DNA of 57,935 nucleotides from JAUXFK01 sp034189035 (lineage in GTDB: Bacteria > Desulfobacterota > UBA8473), in NCBI GenBank assembly GCA_034189035.1, contig JAXHVA010000016.1, positions 1-57,935 of the forward strand, written 5' to 3'. The notes below the pieces were generated by a model. The model had not been told where the DNA came from and made no database searches. It worked only from the letters and a program-made list of their open reading frames with translations. How positions within the stretch are numbered: the stretch's first letter is position 1; the number at the start of each line of letters is the position of its first letter. Below, piece after piece: positions 17,361 through 26,847 of the stretch. The position numbers were made by a program, and so were the translations under genes.

Positions 17361-17936
17361 ATGAAACTAAAACGCATTGCTATAATTCAGAGCGGACACC
17401 TGCCTCGCGGTAAAATTGAACCTCACCAAGACGGCTCACATTTTCTCCTTCAGGCCAGAAATGTGGATGGTCGGCACTTATTTTACAAAAAAGATGATCT
17501 GGTTAAGTTCTACCCGGCCCTGTCTAAAAAGGACTGGATTTTAACAAAAGGAGATATTGTGGTCATGGCAAGAGGGGCCAAAAATTACGCGGCTTTAATA
17601 GCTCATATACCAAAACCAGCTTTGGCAGCGGCCTGTTTTTTCATAGTGCGTGTTTCGGATGAAAAGCTCTTGCCGGAGTACCTGTGCTGGTATATGAATC
17701 AGGCTCCGGCTGTACACTATTTTCAAAGGCTTTCCGGAAGGGGCGTGCACATGCCGGTTGTCAGGCGCAGTGTTTTGGAAAATATTGATATCCCCCTGCC
17801 GAACCGGAAAATTCAGGAAAAAATAGTGGCATTGGAAGCGCTTAGAAGAGAAGAAGTGGATTTGATCAACAGTTTAGCCGAAAAACGGAAACAGCTTATA
17901 ACAGCCTCATGCCTCAAGCTGATCAGTGGATGTTGA
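17361..17936 (+). CDS. Half-size type I restriction S-like protein (single target-recognition domain)
   Basis: A protein of about 190 residues that fits one half of an HsdS subunit: a single target-recognition domain (GHLPRGKIEPHQDG..., residues 10-150) followed by one conserved coiled-coil arm (RKIQEKIVALEALRREEVDL, then AEKRKQLI). Normal HsdS proteins have two of each. Known half-size S proteins work as dimers, so this may be functional, but it may equally be a remnant or an alternative specificity unit. It lies just upstream of hsdM and divergent from CBASS. No clear ribosome-binding site marks the start; a GTG at 17343 is also open. Confidence 0.7.
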   Translation: MKLKRIAIIQSGHLPRGKIEPHQDGSHFLLQARNVDGRHLFYKKDDLVKFYPALSKKDWILTKGDIVVMARGAKNYAALIAHIPKPALAAACFFIVRVSDEKLLPEYLCWYMNQAPAVHYFQRLSGRGVHMPVVRRSVLENIDIPLPNRKIQEKIVALEALRREEVDLINSLAEKRKQLITASCLKLISGC

Positions 17937-17959
17937 TCTATGGAGAATGGAGAAGCACA

Positions 17960-19498
17960 ATGAACGACAATCAAAAACGCAATGGAATCTTTAATAAGGT
18001 CTGGCAGGCATGCGACACGTTTCGTGGTGTTATTGATCCTGCCCAATACAAGGATTACATACTCACGATGCTTTTTGTGAAGTATCTTAGTGACATTCAT
18101 AAATCCAGACTGGCAGAATACGAGAAGAAATACAAAGGGAATACAATTCGTATTCAGCGGAAATTAAGCCTGGAGCGTTTTATTATCCCGGAAATTGAAA
18201 TCCAGGATCAAAAAGGGAACATTGAAGATAAATTCCCTGCGACCTTTGACAGCCTTTTTGAAAGACGAAGCAGAGCAAATATAGGTGAATTGATCAATAT
18301 CTTACTTGAGCATCTTGAAGATGCCAACAAGAGCAAACTCCATAATGTTTTCAGAAATATTGATTTTAACAGCGAGGCCAACCTGGGACAGGCGCGCCAG
18401 CGTAACACGCGGTTAAAAAACCTGCTGGAAGACCTTGTCGCCCTGGATCTCAGGCCGGAAGCCGTCGGTCATATGGATATTATCGGAGATGTTTATGAAT
18501 ACCTGATCGCGCGTTTCGCTGCTACGGCGGGGAAAAAGGCCGGAGAATTTTATACACCGGCGGAAGTATCAGAGACGCTCGCCCGGCTGGTTGCTCCCAA
18601 GCCGGGTGACCGGATATGCGATCCTGCATGTGGTTCCGGTTCCCTGTTGATACGAACGGCCAGGCAGGTAGGTTCAGATGACTTTTCCCTTTACGGGCAG
18701 GAGATGAACGGCAGCACCTGGGCCCTTTGTAAGATGAACATGTTCCTCCATGGTATGGACAGCTCTAAAATTGAATGGGAAGATACCATAAGGCATCCTC
18801 AATTTGCTGAGGGTGATGCCTTGATGAAATTTGACGTGGTTGTTGCCAATCCCCCTTTCAGCCTGGACAAGTGGGGCCAGGAAATCGCCGCCGGAGATCG
18901 ATACGGTCGGTTCTTTCGCGGGATACCCCCAAAAAGCAAGGGTGACTGGGCCTTTATTCTTCACATGCTGGCAACGGCCATGGAGGGAAAGGGGCGTGTA
19001 GGCGTGGTTGTGCCCCATGGTGTGTTGTTTCGGGGAGGCCAGGAAGGCAAAATTCGGGAAGCCGTGCTCAAAGAGAACTTGCTTGATGCTGTCATCGGCC
19101 TTCCCGCGAACCTGTTTTACGGCACAGGTATTCCGGCAGCGCTTATGATATTTGATAAGTCCCGCAAGGTTAACGGTAAAGGAAAGGTTTTATTTATCGA
19201 CGCGAGCCGTGAGTTTGAGCAGGGGACCAATCAAAACAGGCTCAGGGAACAGGATATTGAAAAAATCGTTCATACCTTTCGAAAGAAGAAGACGATCGAT
19301 AAATATTCCTATCTTGCAAGCTATGCAGAGATCGAGGAAAATGAGTTTAACCTGAATATTCCCCGCTATGTGGACACCTTTGAGCCTGAACCAGAGATCG
19401 ATATTACCGCTGTTCAAAAAGAGATAGAAGAAATTGAGGCTAAACTTGAATCGACACGCAAAAAAATGGATGGCTATCTCAAAGAACTTGGATTCTGA
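17960..19498 (+). CDS. hsdM: Type I restriction-modification DNA methyltransferase subunit HsdM
   Basis: A 512-residue N6-adenine methyltransferase. The N-terminal HsdM_N helical domain (FNKVWQACDTFRGVIDPAQYKDYIL) precedes the catalytic domain with the AdoMet motif DPACGSGSLL (about residue 220) and the catalytic motif NPPF (VVANPPFSLDKWG, about 300). The ATG at 17960 has GGAGA 6 bp upstream; an open extension to 17909 does not. The stop overlaps the hsdS start as TGATG. Together with HsdS it forms the modification enzyme, and with HsdR the restriction complex. Confidence 0.96.
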   Translation: MNDNQKRNGIFNKVWQACDTFRGVIDPAQYKDYILTMLFVKYLSDIHKSRLAEYEKKYKGNTIRIQRKLSLERFIIPEIEIQDQKGNIEDKFPATFDSLFERRSRANIGELINILLEHLEDANKSKLHNVFRNIDFNSEANLGQARQRNTRLKNLLEDLVALDLRPEAVGHMDIIGDVYEYLIARFAATAGKKAGEFYTPAEVSETLARLVAPKPGDRICDPACGSGSLLIRTARQVGSDDFSLYGQEMNGSTWALCKMNMFLHGMDSSKIEWEDTIRHPQFAEGDALMKFDVVVANPPFSLDKWGQEIAAGDRYGRFFRGIPPKSKGDWAFILHMLATAMEGKGRVGVVVPHGVLFRGGQEGKIREAVLKENLLDAVIGLPANLFYGTGIPAALMIFDKSRKVNGKGKVLFIDASREFEQGTNQNRLREQDIEKIVHTFRKKKTIDKYSYLASYAEIEENEFNLNIPRYVDTFEPEPEIDITAVQKEIEEIEAKLESTRKKMDGYLKELGF

Positions 19499-20784
19499 TG
19501 AAAGATCGCAACGAAAACAGACCGGGATATAAGAAGACTAAGGTGGGGTGGATACCTGACGAGTGGGAAACTGCTTCTTTGGGGGATATTGCAACCGTAT
19601 TCGTTAGTAATGTTGATAAAAAAAACAATCCCAACGAGGTTGATGTACTTCTATGCAATTATACAGATGTCTATTACAACGATTATATTAAACCTGATAT
19701 AAATTTTATGAAAGCGACCGCTTCAGAAAATGAAATCAAGAAATATAGATTGCAATCTGGGGATGTTATCATAACCAAGGATTCTGAAACCAATTTAGAC
19801 ATCGCAGTATCAGCTATTGTTAAAGATGAATTCCCAAATCTTATTTGTGGTTACCATCTTGCGATCATCAGGCCAAAAAGAAATAATATTTATGGTGAAT
19901 ATCTCAATAAACTTTTTGGGTTATCAATAATAAGAAATTCTTTCAGCAAATTAGCTAGTGGAGTTACAAGATTTGGCCTTTCATTAAGTGCGATAAAAAA
20001 TGCGATAATCCTTTTGCCTAATCTTTCTGAACAGAAAAGAATAGCCGAAATCCTTTCCACTTGGGACAAGGCAATAGAGCAGACGCGAAAGCTCATTGAT
20101 GCCAAAAAGCGTCGCAAGAAAGCTCTGATGCAGCAACTCCTCACTGGCATTAAGCGACTGCCGGGATTCTTCAAGCCATGGGAAGAGTTTTTACTTGGGG
20201 ATTTGGCAACCATAAACTTCAGTAACGTAGACAAGAAGGTAAATCACAACGAAATATCGGTGCGTCTTTGCAATTATACAGATGTATATTACAATGACCA
20301 AATTACTAAAGACCTGAATCTAATGAAAGCAACTGCAACAAATACTGAGATAGCAAAGTATAAACTTGTAAAGAATGATGTAATAATCACAAAGGATTCG
20401 GAAATTGCAGAGGATATTGCTGTTCCCTGTTATGTTGCAGATGATGCTGAAGATATTGTATGCGGATATCACCTTGCTATTATTCGACCACATCCTGCGA
20501 AAATCTACGGTCCATTTCTCTCATACTTGCTAACGACGGATCAAGTACATTATCAATTTGTACGAATTGCGAATGGCGTCACTCGGTTCGGATTAACAAA
20601 CGGCTCTGTAAAAAAAATTAAGATCACCATACCACCTTTGGAAGAACAACAGCGTATCTTTGAAGTTATTTCTATAGCTGATGAACAAATTGATATCCTT
20701 GAAAACAAGCTTTCAGCCCTCGAAAAACAAAAGCGCGGGCTGATGCAGAAATTGCTGACCGGCGAGGTGCGGGTAAAATTATGA
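19498..20784 (+). CDS. hsdS: Type I specificity subunit HsdS with two near-duplicate target-recognition domains
   Basis: A 428-residue S subunit with two recognition domains (about residues 25-190 and 235-400), each followed by a coiled-coil spacer. The two domains are strikingly alike: both contain LCNYTDVYYND, VIITKDSE, CGYHLAIIRP and GVTRFGL at matching places, while HsdS proteins normally carry two different domains. Both half-sites should therefore be the same or very similar in sequence, giving a symmetrical interrupted target. The gene follows hsdM by a 1-bp stop/start overlap and overlaps the next gene by 4 bp. Confidence 0.95.
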   Translation: MKDRNENRPGYKKTKVGWIPDEWETASLGDIATVFVSNVDKKNNPNEVDVLLCNYTDVYYNDYIKPDINFMKATASENEIKKYRLQSGDVIITKDSETNLDIAVSAIVKDEFPNLICGYHLAIIRPKRNNIYGEYLNKLFGLSIIRNSFSKLASGVTRFGLSLSAIKNAIILLPNLSEQKRIAEILSTWDKAIEQTRKLIDAKKRRKKALMQQLLTGIKRLPGFFKPWEEFLLGDLATINFSNVDKKVNHNEISVRLCNYTDVYYNDQITKDLNLMKATATNTEIAKYKLVKNDVIITKDSEIAEDIAVPCYVADDAEDIVCGYHLAIIRPHPAKIYGPFLSYLLTTDQVHYQFVRIANGVTRFGLTNGSVKKIKITIPPLEEQQRIFEVISIADEQIDILENKLSALEKQKRGLMQKLLTGEVRVKL

Positions 20785-22313
20785 AGCTTCCTATCAATAT
20801 CAACGACTTGTTGACCGCCCGCACGGTTGAATGGGAGCGGCTTGAGTTTAAGAAAGGGTGGAATCCTAAAGCCGTGCTGCACACCATGTGTGCGTTTGCG
20901 AATGATTTTCATAACCTGGGCGGCGGCTACATAATCATAGGCGTAGATGAGGACGATGGACAGCCGGTTCTGCCTCCTGCCGGATTGCCGGTTAAGCAAA
21001 TCGATACCATACAAAAGGAAATCGTGGAGCTTGGCTACAGGATGGTTCCCTACTATCATCCCATCATTGCTCCTTACGACATTGATGGAAAACATATCCT
21101 TGTGCTCTGGGCGGCCGGTGGGCAGACAAGGCCGTACAAGTCACCGGTATCCTTAACAAAAGGCGAGCGGGAATTTGGATATTATATCCGAAAAGGCTCT
21201 TTGACGGTTCGGGCCAGACAACAGGATGAGATCGAGCTGATATCGCTGGCAGCCAATGTCCCGTTTGATGACCGAATGAATCAAAGGGCCACTCTGGAAG
21301 ACCTGGATCTAGGACTAATTCGGGCCTATCTTAAACAGGTCAAAAGCGATCTTTTTCCTGAATCGGCTGAAATGGATTTCATCCGGCTTTGCAGGCAAAT
21401 GAATATTGTCGAAGGTCCGGATGAATCGTTGCGACCGAAAAACGTCGGCCTGATGTTTTTTAATGACGCACCTTCTCAATTCTTTCCCCAGACACAGATC
21501 GATGTTGTTCATTTTCCTGAGGGGCCTGAGGCGGATTCTTTTACTGAAAAGACTTTCAAGGGACCGCTTCATGTCATGCTGCAGGATGCGCTTTCCCATA
21601 TTCAGTCCATGGTCATAGAGGAAAAGATTATAAAATATCCTGACCGGCCCGAAGCGGGCCGGTTTTTCAACTACCCTTTCCCGGTCATAGAAGAAGCCCT
21701 GTGCAACGCGGTGTATCATCGATCCTATGAAATACGAGAGCCTGTTGAGGTGAGGATTCTGCCGGATTCCATTACTATCGGCAGTTTTCCGGGACCTGAC
21801 CGCTCTATCCGCGACAGGGACATGCGCGAATTTCGTTTTCTCTCACGCCGTTATCGTAACCGCAGGGTTGGTGAGTTCTTAAAAGAACTTGAAATGACTG
21901 AAGGGCGTGGAACCGGCATCCCGAAGATGTTGCGTGAAATCAGGAAAAATGGATCTCCTGAACCCATATTTCACACAGATAACGATCGAACCTTCTTCCT
22001 TGTCGAGTTTCCTATTCATCCTGTCTTTGACGAGGCCTTGAAAACTACCCCCGAAGTCACCCCCGAAGTCACCCCCGAAGTCAAAAAAATGCTTACGGCT
22101 ATAACGGGAGAAATGACGAGAGGGGAAATCCAGAAAAAATTGGGGCTTAAGGATGAAAAACACTTCAGAGAATACTACCAGCAAGTCGCCGTGAAGCTGG
22201 GTTTAATCGAAATGACAATTCCTGATAAGCCACGAAGTCGACTTCAAAAATATCGTTTGACTTCTACTGGGGAAAAGATACTGAAAAAGCTTAAAAAAGA
22301 AAAAGAGGATTAA
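20781..22313 (+). CDS. AlbA/Schlafen-domain ATP-binding protein in the restriction operon
   Basis: A 510-residue protein of the ATP-binding/RecG-like COG2865 group. The N-terminal AlbA_2 (Schlafen) domain spans about residues 15-150 (EWERLEFKKGWNP, then GGGYIIIGVDEDDG). A GHKL-type ATPase region follows (EEALCNAVYHRSY as N box at about 300; EGRGTGIPKMLREI as a G box), and a winged-helix C-terminus. A linker at about 423-434 is three copies of TPEV. Such genes are often found between hsdS and hsdR; their role is unproven, with regulation or an accessory defence function proposed. Overlaps with hsdS show coupled translation. Confidence 0.8.
   Translation: MKLPININDLLTARTVEWERLEFKKGWNPKAVLHTMCAFANDFHNLGGGYIIIGVDEDDGQPVLPPAGLPVKQIDTIQKEIVELGYRMVPYYHPIIAPYDIDGKHILVLWAAGGQTRPYKSPVSLTKGEREFGYYIRKGSLTVRARQQDEIELISLAANVPFDDRMNQRATLEDLDLGLIRAYLKQVKSDLFPESAEMDFIRLCRQMNIVEGPDESLRPKNVGLMFFNDAPSQFFPQTQIDVVHFPEGPEADSFTEKTFKGPLHVMLQDALSHIQSMVIEEKIIKYPDRPEAGRFFNYPFPVIEEALCNAVYHRSYEIREPVEVRILPDSITIGSFPGPDRSIRDRDMREFRFLSRRYRNRRVGEFLKELEMTEGRGTGIPKMLREIRKNGSPEPIFHTDNDRTFFLVEFPIHPVFDEALKTTPEVTPEVTPEVKKMLTAITGEMTRGEIQKKLGLKDEKHFREYYQQVAVKLGLIEMTIPDKPRSRLQKYRLTSTGEKILKKLKKEKED
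22047..22082 (+). repeat. Three tandem 12-bp repeats inside the AlbA-family gene
   Basis: ACCCCCGAAGTC is repeated three times in a row, encoding TPEV-TPEV-TPEV in the linker before the winged helix. The unit is a multiple of three, so a change in copy number would change linker length without breaking the frame. Confidence 0.9.
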
Positions 22314-22427
22314 CAGTAGAAGTCACCGTGTAGGTTACCATGGAAGTCTATCGGTTGCCCGGGAAAAATGGCCAAGCATTCCAAGGACTAATAAAGAAAA
22401 AACCGGGCCAAACCATAGGAAGAGGAT

Positions 22428-25400
22428 ATGGAAAAGCAGACACCTTACGGAAGTCCGGAACAGAAACTGCCAAGCTATCTGGAGAAGGTTCAATCTCAGC
22501 TTCCTGCGCTCCAGATATTGATCCAGATGGGCTGGGAATACCTGACTCCTGAAGAAACAGTCAATCTGCGGGGAGGGCGACTGGGTTCATCCATCCTGGA
22601 GCCGATACTTTTGGACCATATTCGCAACAACTGCTGTTATGAGTTTAAAGGCAAAACCCACCCATTTACTGAAAACGCTATCCAGAATGCTGTGCAGGCG
22701 CTTAAGGCCTTCAGGGCCACGGGCGCGACACACCAGAATGAACAGGCCTATGATCTCTTATGTCTTGGGACAAGCGTACCGCAAACGGTTGAGGGAGACA
22801 CAAAGAGTTTCACTATTGAATATATCGACTGGAAAAATCCTGAGAGAAATTCCTTTCACTGCACGGCTGAATACAGAGTTGAACGGATTGGGTACCAAAA
22901 ACATTATGTGCCCGATATCGTGTTATTCGTAAACGGTATACCGCTTGTTGTCATGGAGTGCAAGCGTTCGGCATACACTCAGACCAAAAAGCAACCTATT
23001 GACCTTGCCATTGAGCAGCTTGCCGACTATCAGACAAAAGACGGCATACCGCAACTTTTTCTCTATTGCCAGATACTCATGGCCCTGGCGCGTGATAAGG
23101 TTCGGTACGGGACTACAGGCACACCGCGACCTTTCTGGACAGTGTGGAGAGAAGAAAACCCGGATAACCCGATCCGGAATTTATTAAATAAAGCAATGGA
23201 TCGCCGCGCTGTAAACCATTTATTGTCCGGCCCCTTTAAAGATGTTCGCAATGCTTATTTAACTGTTTTGGAGCAGGGCCGTGAAATCTACGATCAGGAT
23301 AGGCTGCTCTATTCCATGTGCCGTCAGGAGCGGCTTCTTGAACTGGCCTATAAGTTTATCCTGTTTGATAATGGAATAAAGAAGATCGCCCGGTATCAGC
23401 AATACTTTACAGTTCATGATATTATGAGGCGGGCCTTACAGGCGCCTTGCGACAAGCCCCGCCCTGGAGGCGTAGTCTGGCATACTCAGGGCAGCGGCAA
23501 GTCACTGACCATGGTTATGCTCGCAAAATCATTGGCCCTGCATCCTGATATTTTGAACCCCAAGATCGTACTGGTTACCGACCGCATCGATCTGGACGAT
23601 CAGATCTGGAGCACATTTCGAGCATGTGGCCTGGAACCGGAACAGGCGAAAACGGGAAAACATCTCACAGGGCTTATACTTGATCATCGTACGCATGTCA
23701 TAACCACACTTATTCATAAATTTACCACAGCTTCCTCCAACAAGATATTGAGCCATGTTGGCCGGGATACGTTTGTTCTTGTGGATGAAGGACACCGCAG
23801 CCAATATCATGAACAGCATGCCCGTATGCGTCTGGCTTTGAAAGGGGCCTGTTTTATTGCATTCACAGGCACACCTCTGGCAAAATCAGCGAAAAGAAAC
23901 ACATTTTCTCAGTTTGGAGATCTCTTTAAACCTCCATACACCATTTCACGCGCCGTGGAAGACAAGGCGGTTGTCCCCCTCCTTTATGAGGCCCGGCATG
24001 TGCCCCAAAAGGTGGACGGAAATGCAATCGATAGCTGGTTTGAGAAAATCACCCTGGGCCTCACCAATGATCAGAGCGCTGACCTGAAGAGGAAATTTTC
24101 CACGGAGCGCCAGCTCAACAAGGCTACACAAAAGGTCCGCATGATTGCATGGGACATCGGCCTCCACTACACGACGGCTTATCAGGGCACAGGCCTTAAG
24201 GGACAGCTTGTCACCCCTGACAAGGAAACGGCTCTTCAATATAAAGATTTTTTGGATGAGTTCTCTTTAGTTTCAACGGAGATCCTGATATCCGCACCTT
24301 CCACATACGAAGGTGAGGGAAACGGCACAGAGCCGTCTCAAAAGCAGAAAAGTTTCTGGCAGAGGATGATGGATCGCTATGGGTCTGAAAAGAACTATAA
24401 CAAACAGATTATTAATGCCTTTAAACACGGTGACAGCCCGGAAATCATTATTATCGTCGATAAACTTCTTACGGGTTTTGACGCGCCGTGCAATACGGTT
24501 CTCTATCTTGCCCGCAAATTAAAAGAGCATACCCTGCTCCAGGCTATTGCCCGTGTCAACCGTCTGCATGAGGGAAAGGAATACGGGATAATTCTTGACT
24601 ATAGCGGCGTCATCCAGGAGCTGGATGAGGCGATCGATTTCTACAGCCGGCTCGCTGACTATGACCGGAAGGACCTGGAGGATACCGTCACTTACATTGC
24701 CGACCGGACGGCAGAATTGCCCCAACTCCATTCCAACCTGTGGGAATTATTCGAGCCTGTGAAGGGTGCCAAAGATCCGGAAGTTTATGAAGTACACCTT
24801 CGGGAAACTGAACTCAGAAACAAATTTTACGAGAGATTCAGTCTTTTCGCCCGCACGCTTTCACTCGCACTCTCATCTGCTCATTTCCTTGAAACGGCAT
24901 CACCAAGAGTCATAAATAAATACAAATCAGACCTCAAATTCTTCCAGAACCTGAGAGCGGCCGTCACACAGCGGTACCAGGAAGTAATTAATTTTTCTGA
25001 ATACGAGCCAAGGATTAAAAAGCTGATCGATACACATGTTGGAGCCGGTGAAGTGGAGCAACTCTGCGATCCCATCAACCTCCTCGACGAAAAAGAGCGC
25101 CGGCAGGCGCTTGAAGATCATGGGGAGAGCGCAGGTGCAAAAGCCGACATGATAGCCTCGGCAACAAGGCACGTGATTGAACAGGAAATGGCAAAGGACC
25201 CGGCTTTTTACATGAAATTCTCCAAGCTGCTGAAAGAGGTGATCGAGGCATATCATCAGGGCAGGTTACAGGCCCTTGAAGCCCTGGAAAAGATTAAGGA
25301 TATATCCACAAAGGTGGTTACACACACCGACGATGAAGTCCCCTATGATCTTATTGGAAATGACATGGCGCGCCGGTATTATGGATGTATCCAAGAGCCC

Positions 25401-25646
25401 ATGGTCGAATATGCTGTAAAAGATGAAAAACCCGGGACGGAAATTGCCCTTCGAATTGTGGAGAAGATTGCAAAGCACAAAATCCGGGATTGGAGTACAA
25501 ATGAAGACGCTATCAAAAAAATGCGAGGGGAGATAGATGACATCCTCTTTGAAGTGGCCGAAGAGCACGGGTTTGAACTCTCTTTGAACGATCATGACGC
25601 AATTATTGATAGATGTATAGAGGTGGCTATAGCCAATGAAGATTAA
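22428..25646 (+). CDS. hsdR: Type I restriction endonuclease subunit HsdR
   Basis: A 1072-residue motor and nuclease subunit of normal length. The N-terminal PD-(D/E)xK nuclease motif is PDIVLFVNGIPLVVMECKR (about residue 165). The superfamily 2 helicase part has Walker A (HTQGSGKSLTM, about 350), motif II DEGH (VLVDEGHRSQYHE, about 450) and motif III AFTGTPL, followed by helicase motifs to about 740 (TLLQAIARVNRLHEGKEYG) and a helical C-terminal domain. It translocates and cuts DNA lacking the HsdM/HsdS methyl mark. The ATG has AGAGGA upstream. About 110 bp separate it from the AlbA-family gene. Confidence 0.96.
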   Translation: MEKQTPYGSPEQKLPSYLEKVQSQLPALQILIQMGWEYLTPEETVNLRGGRLGSSILEPILLDHIRNNCCYEFKGKTHPFTENAIQNAVQALKAFRATGATHQNEQAYDLLCLGTSVPQTVEGDTKSFTIEYIDWKNPERNSFHCTAEYRVERIGYQKHYVPDIVLFVNGIPLVVMECKRSAYTQTKKQPIDLAIEQLADYQTKDGIPQLFLYCQILMALARDKVRYGTTGTPRPFWTVWREENPDNPIRNLLNKAMDRRAVNHLLSGPFKDVRNAYLTVLEQGREIYDQDRLLYSMCRQERLLELAYKFILFDNGIKKIARYQQYFTVHDIMRRALQAPCDKPRPGGVVWHTQGSGKSLTMVMLAKSLALHPDILNPKIVLVTDRIDLDDQIWSTFRACGLEPEQAKTGKHLTGLILDHRTHVITTLIHKFTTASSNKILSHVGRDTFVLVDEGHRSQYHEQHARMRLALKGACFIAFTGTPLAKSAKRNTFSQFGDLFKPPYTISRAVEDKAVVPLLYEARHVPQKVDGNAIDSWFEKITLGLTNDQSADLKRKFSTERQLNKATQKVRMIAWDIGLHYTTAYQGTGLKGQLVTPDKETALQYKDFLDEFSLVSTEILISAPSTYEGEGNGTEPSQKQKSFWQRMMDRYGSEKNYNKQIINAFKHGDSPEIIIIVDKLLTGFDAPCNTVLYLARKLKEHTLLQAIARVNRLHEGKEYGIILDYSGVIQELDEAIDFYSRLADYDRKDLEDTVTYIADRTAELPQLHSNLWELFEPVKGAKDPEVYEVHLRETELRNKFYERFSLFARTLSLALSSAHFLETASPRVINKYKSDLKFFQNLRAAVTQRYQEVINFSEYEPRIKKLIDTHVGAGEVEQLCDPINLLDEKERRQALEDHGESAGAKADMIASATRHVIEQEMAKDPAFYMKFSKLLKEVIEAYHQGRLQALEALEKIKDISTKVVTHTDDEVPYDLIGNDMARRYYGCIQEPMVEYAVKDEKPGTEIALRIVEKIAKHKIRDWSTNEDAIKKMRGEIDDILFEVAEEHGFELSLNDHDAIIDRCIEVAIANED

Positions 25647-26358
25647 TTCCGCGCAGCACCTCATTGAATTCGGGCCTCGAAAAATTCCTTACTGCCTTCA
25701 TCGCACAGATAGGAAACGTTTGCGTATTGTGGTATCTCCTGAGTTGACGGTGGATATATTTGCCCCAAATTCCGCCAGTGTCGAAGAGGTCAAAAAGGCG
25801 ATAAATAGGAAAGCGGCATGGATTATCAAAACCCTCGATAAGCTGGAAAGCTACCACCCTTTACCCATGCCGAAACGATACTTAAGTGGAGAAACCTTGG
25901 TATATCTGGGGCGGCAATACCGCTTAAAAATCGAAAACGATTCTAAGCGGTCTGCAAAACTATTGGGACGTTTCCTATGTATTTGGGTGGAAGACAAGAA
26001 AGATACTCAAAGCGTAAAAAAGTCTGTGGAGGCATGGTATCGAAAAAGGGCCCATGAAACCTTGGTACGATACATGGAAAAGTGTTACCGCATTGCATCC
26101 CGGCATGGGATTCCCGAACCGGATATGGTGATACGCCTCATGCGAAGACGCTGGGGAAGTTGCAGCCCTTCAGGCCGGATTACCCTCAATGTAAATCTGG
26201 TGAAGGTGCCTGTGCATTGCATAGAGTATGTGATCATGCATGAACTCTGCCATTTGAAAAACCATAATCATTCAAAAGCCTTTTACTCACTTTTGACGCG
26301 TTGCATGCCCGATTGGCGGCATAGAAAAGAAGCACTGGACAAATTCAGGCTTTCATGA
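25636..26358 (+). CDS. YgjP-type metallopeptidase (DUF45/WLM)
   Basis: A 240-residue zinc metallopeptidase-like protein. The catalytic motif HELCHLKNHNHSKAF (about residue 203, HExxH plus a third His) follows RRRWGSCSPSGRITLN, the signature of the YgjP/DUF45 family. There is no signal peptide, so it is cytosolic. It overlaps the hsdR end by 11 bp and ends the operon. This family is a frequent neighbour of hsdR; its target is not established. Confidence 0.85.
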   Translation: MKINSAQHLIEFGPRKIPYCLHRTDRKRLRIVVSPELTVDIFAPNSASVEEVKKAINRKAAWIIKTLDKLESYHPLPMPKRYLSGETLVYLGRQYRLKIENDSKRSAKLLGRFLCIWVEDKKDTQSVKKSVEAWYRKRAHETLVRYMEKCYRIASRHGIPEPDMVIRLMRRRWGSCSPSGRITLNVNLVKVPVHCIEYVIMHELCHLKNHNHSKAFYSLLTRCMPDWRHRKEALDKFRLS

Positions 26359-26451
26359 TGAAAGCATATGAAAACATCGACGCTGTAATGTTACGGAAAT
26401 AACTATATCAGCTTAACAACTTAACCACATCCTGATTTCCCTTGCTGAGAA

Positions 26452-26688
26452 ATGAATATGCAACCCAAAAAAGTATTTGCCCTGGTTGACTATGCAATAT
26501 GCGACCCCAAGGAATGCGCCCCTGAAAGCGGGATTTGTCCGGCTGTTGCTACCTGTACCCATAAGGTGATCAAGCAGATTGACGGGCCATTTGAACCCCC
26601 TATGATTTTCCAGGACATGTGCATGGGATGCTGGGATTGTATTGAGACTTGCCCCCTGGATGCCATTTCCATGAAACGGGTGACATAG
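26452..26688 (+). CDS. Small 4Fe-4S ferredoxin-like protein
   Basis: A 78-residue protein with two cysteine groups. The N-terminal CDPKECAPESGICPAVATC has unusual spacing, similar to the first cluster region of RLI/ABCE-type ferredoxin domains. The C-terminal CMGCWDCIETCPLDAI is a canonical [4Fe-4S] site. It is convergent with the nif operon, ending about 160 bp from nifV, and lies 94 bp after the restriction operon. It might donate electrons to nitrogenase or belong to another redox chain; only position links it to nif. Confidence 0.75.
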   Translation: MNMQPKKVFALVDYAICDPKECAPESGICPAVATCTHKVIKQIDGPFEPPMIFQDMCMGCWDCIETCPLDAISMKRVT

Positions 26689-26847
26689 TCCGGATATGAT
26701 GCAGCTTCGGACTTCGAGCCCTGATTTTACTAGCTTCCTTCCATCAGGTTTAAGTCGGGGAACAAGTTGGTGAAAATATAAAGAATCTTAAACGGTTAAT
26801 GATTCCTGGTTTAAAACCTTCAAGGTCTCACCTGACTGATTCAATAT

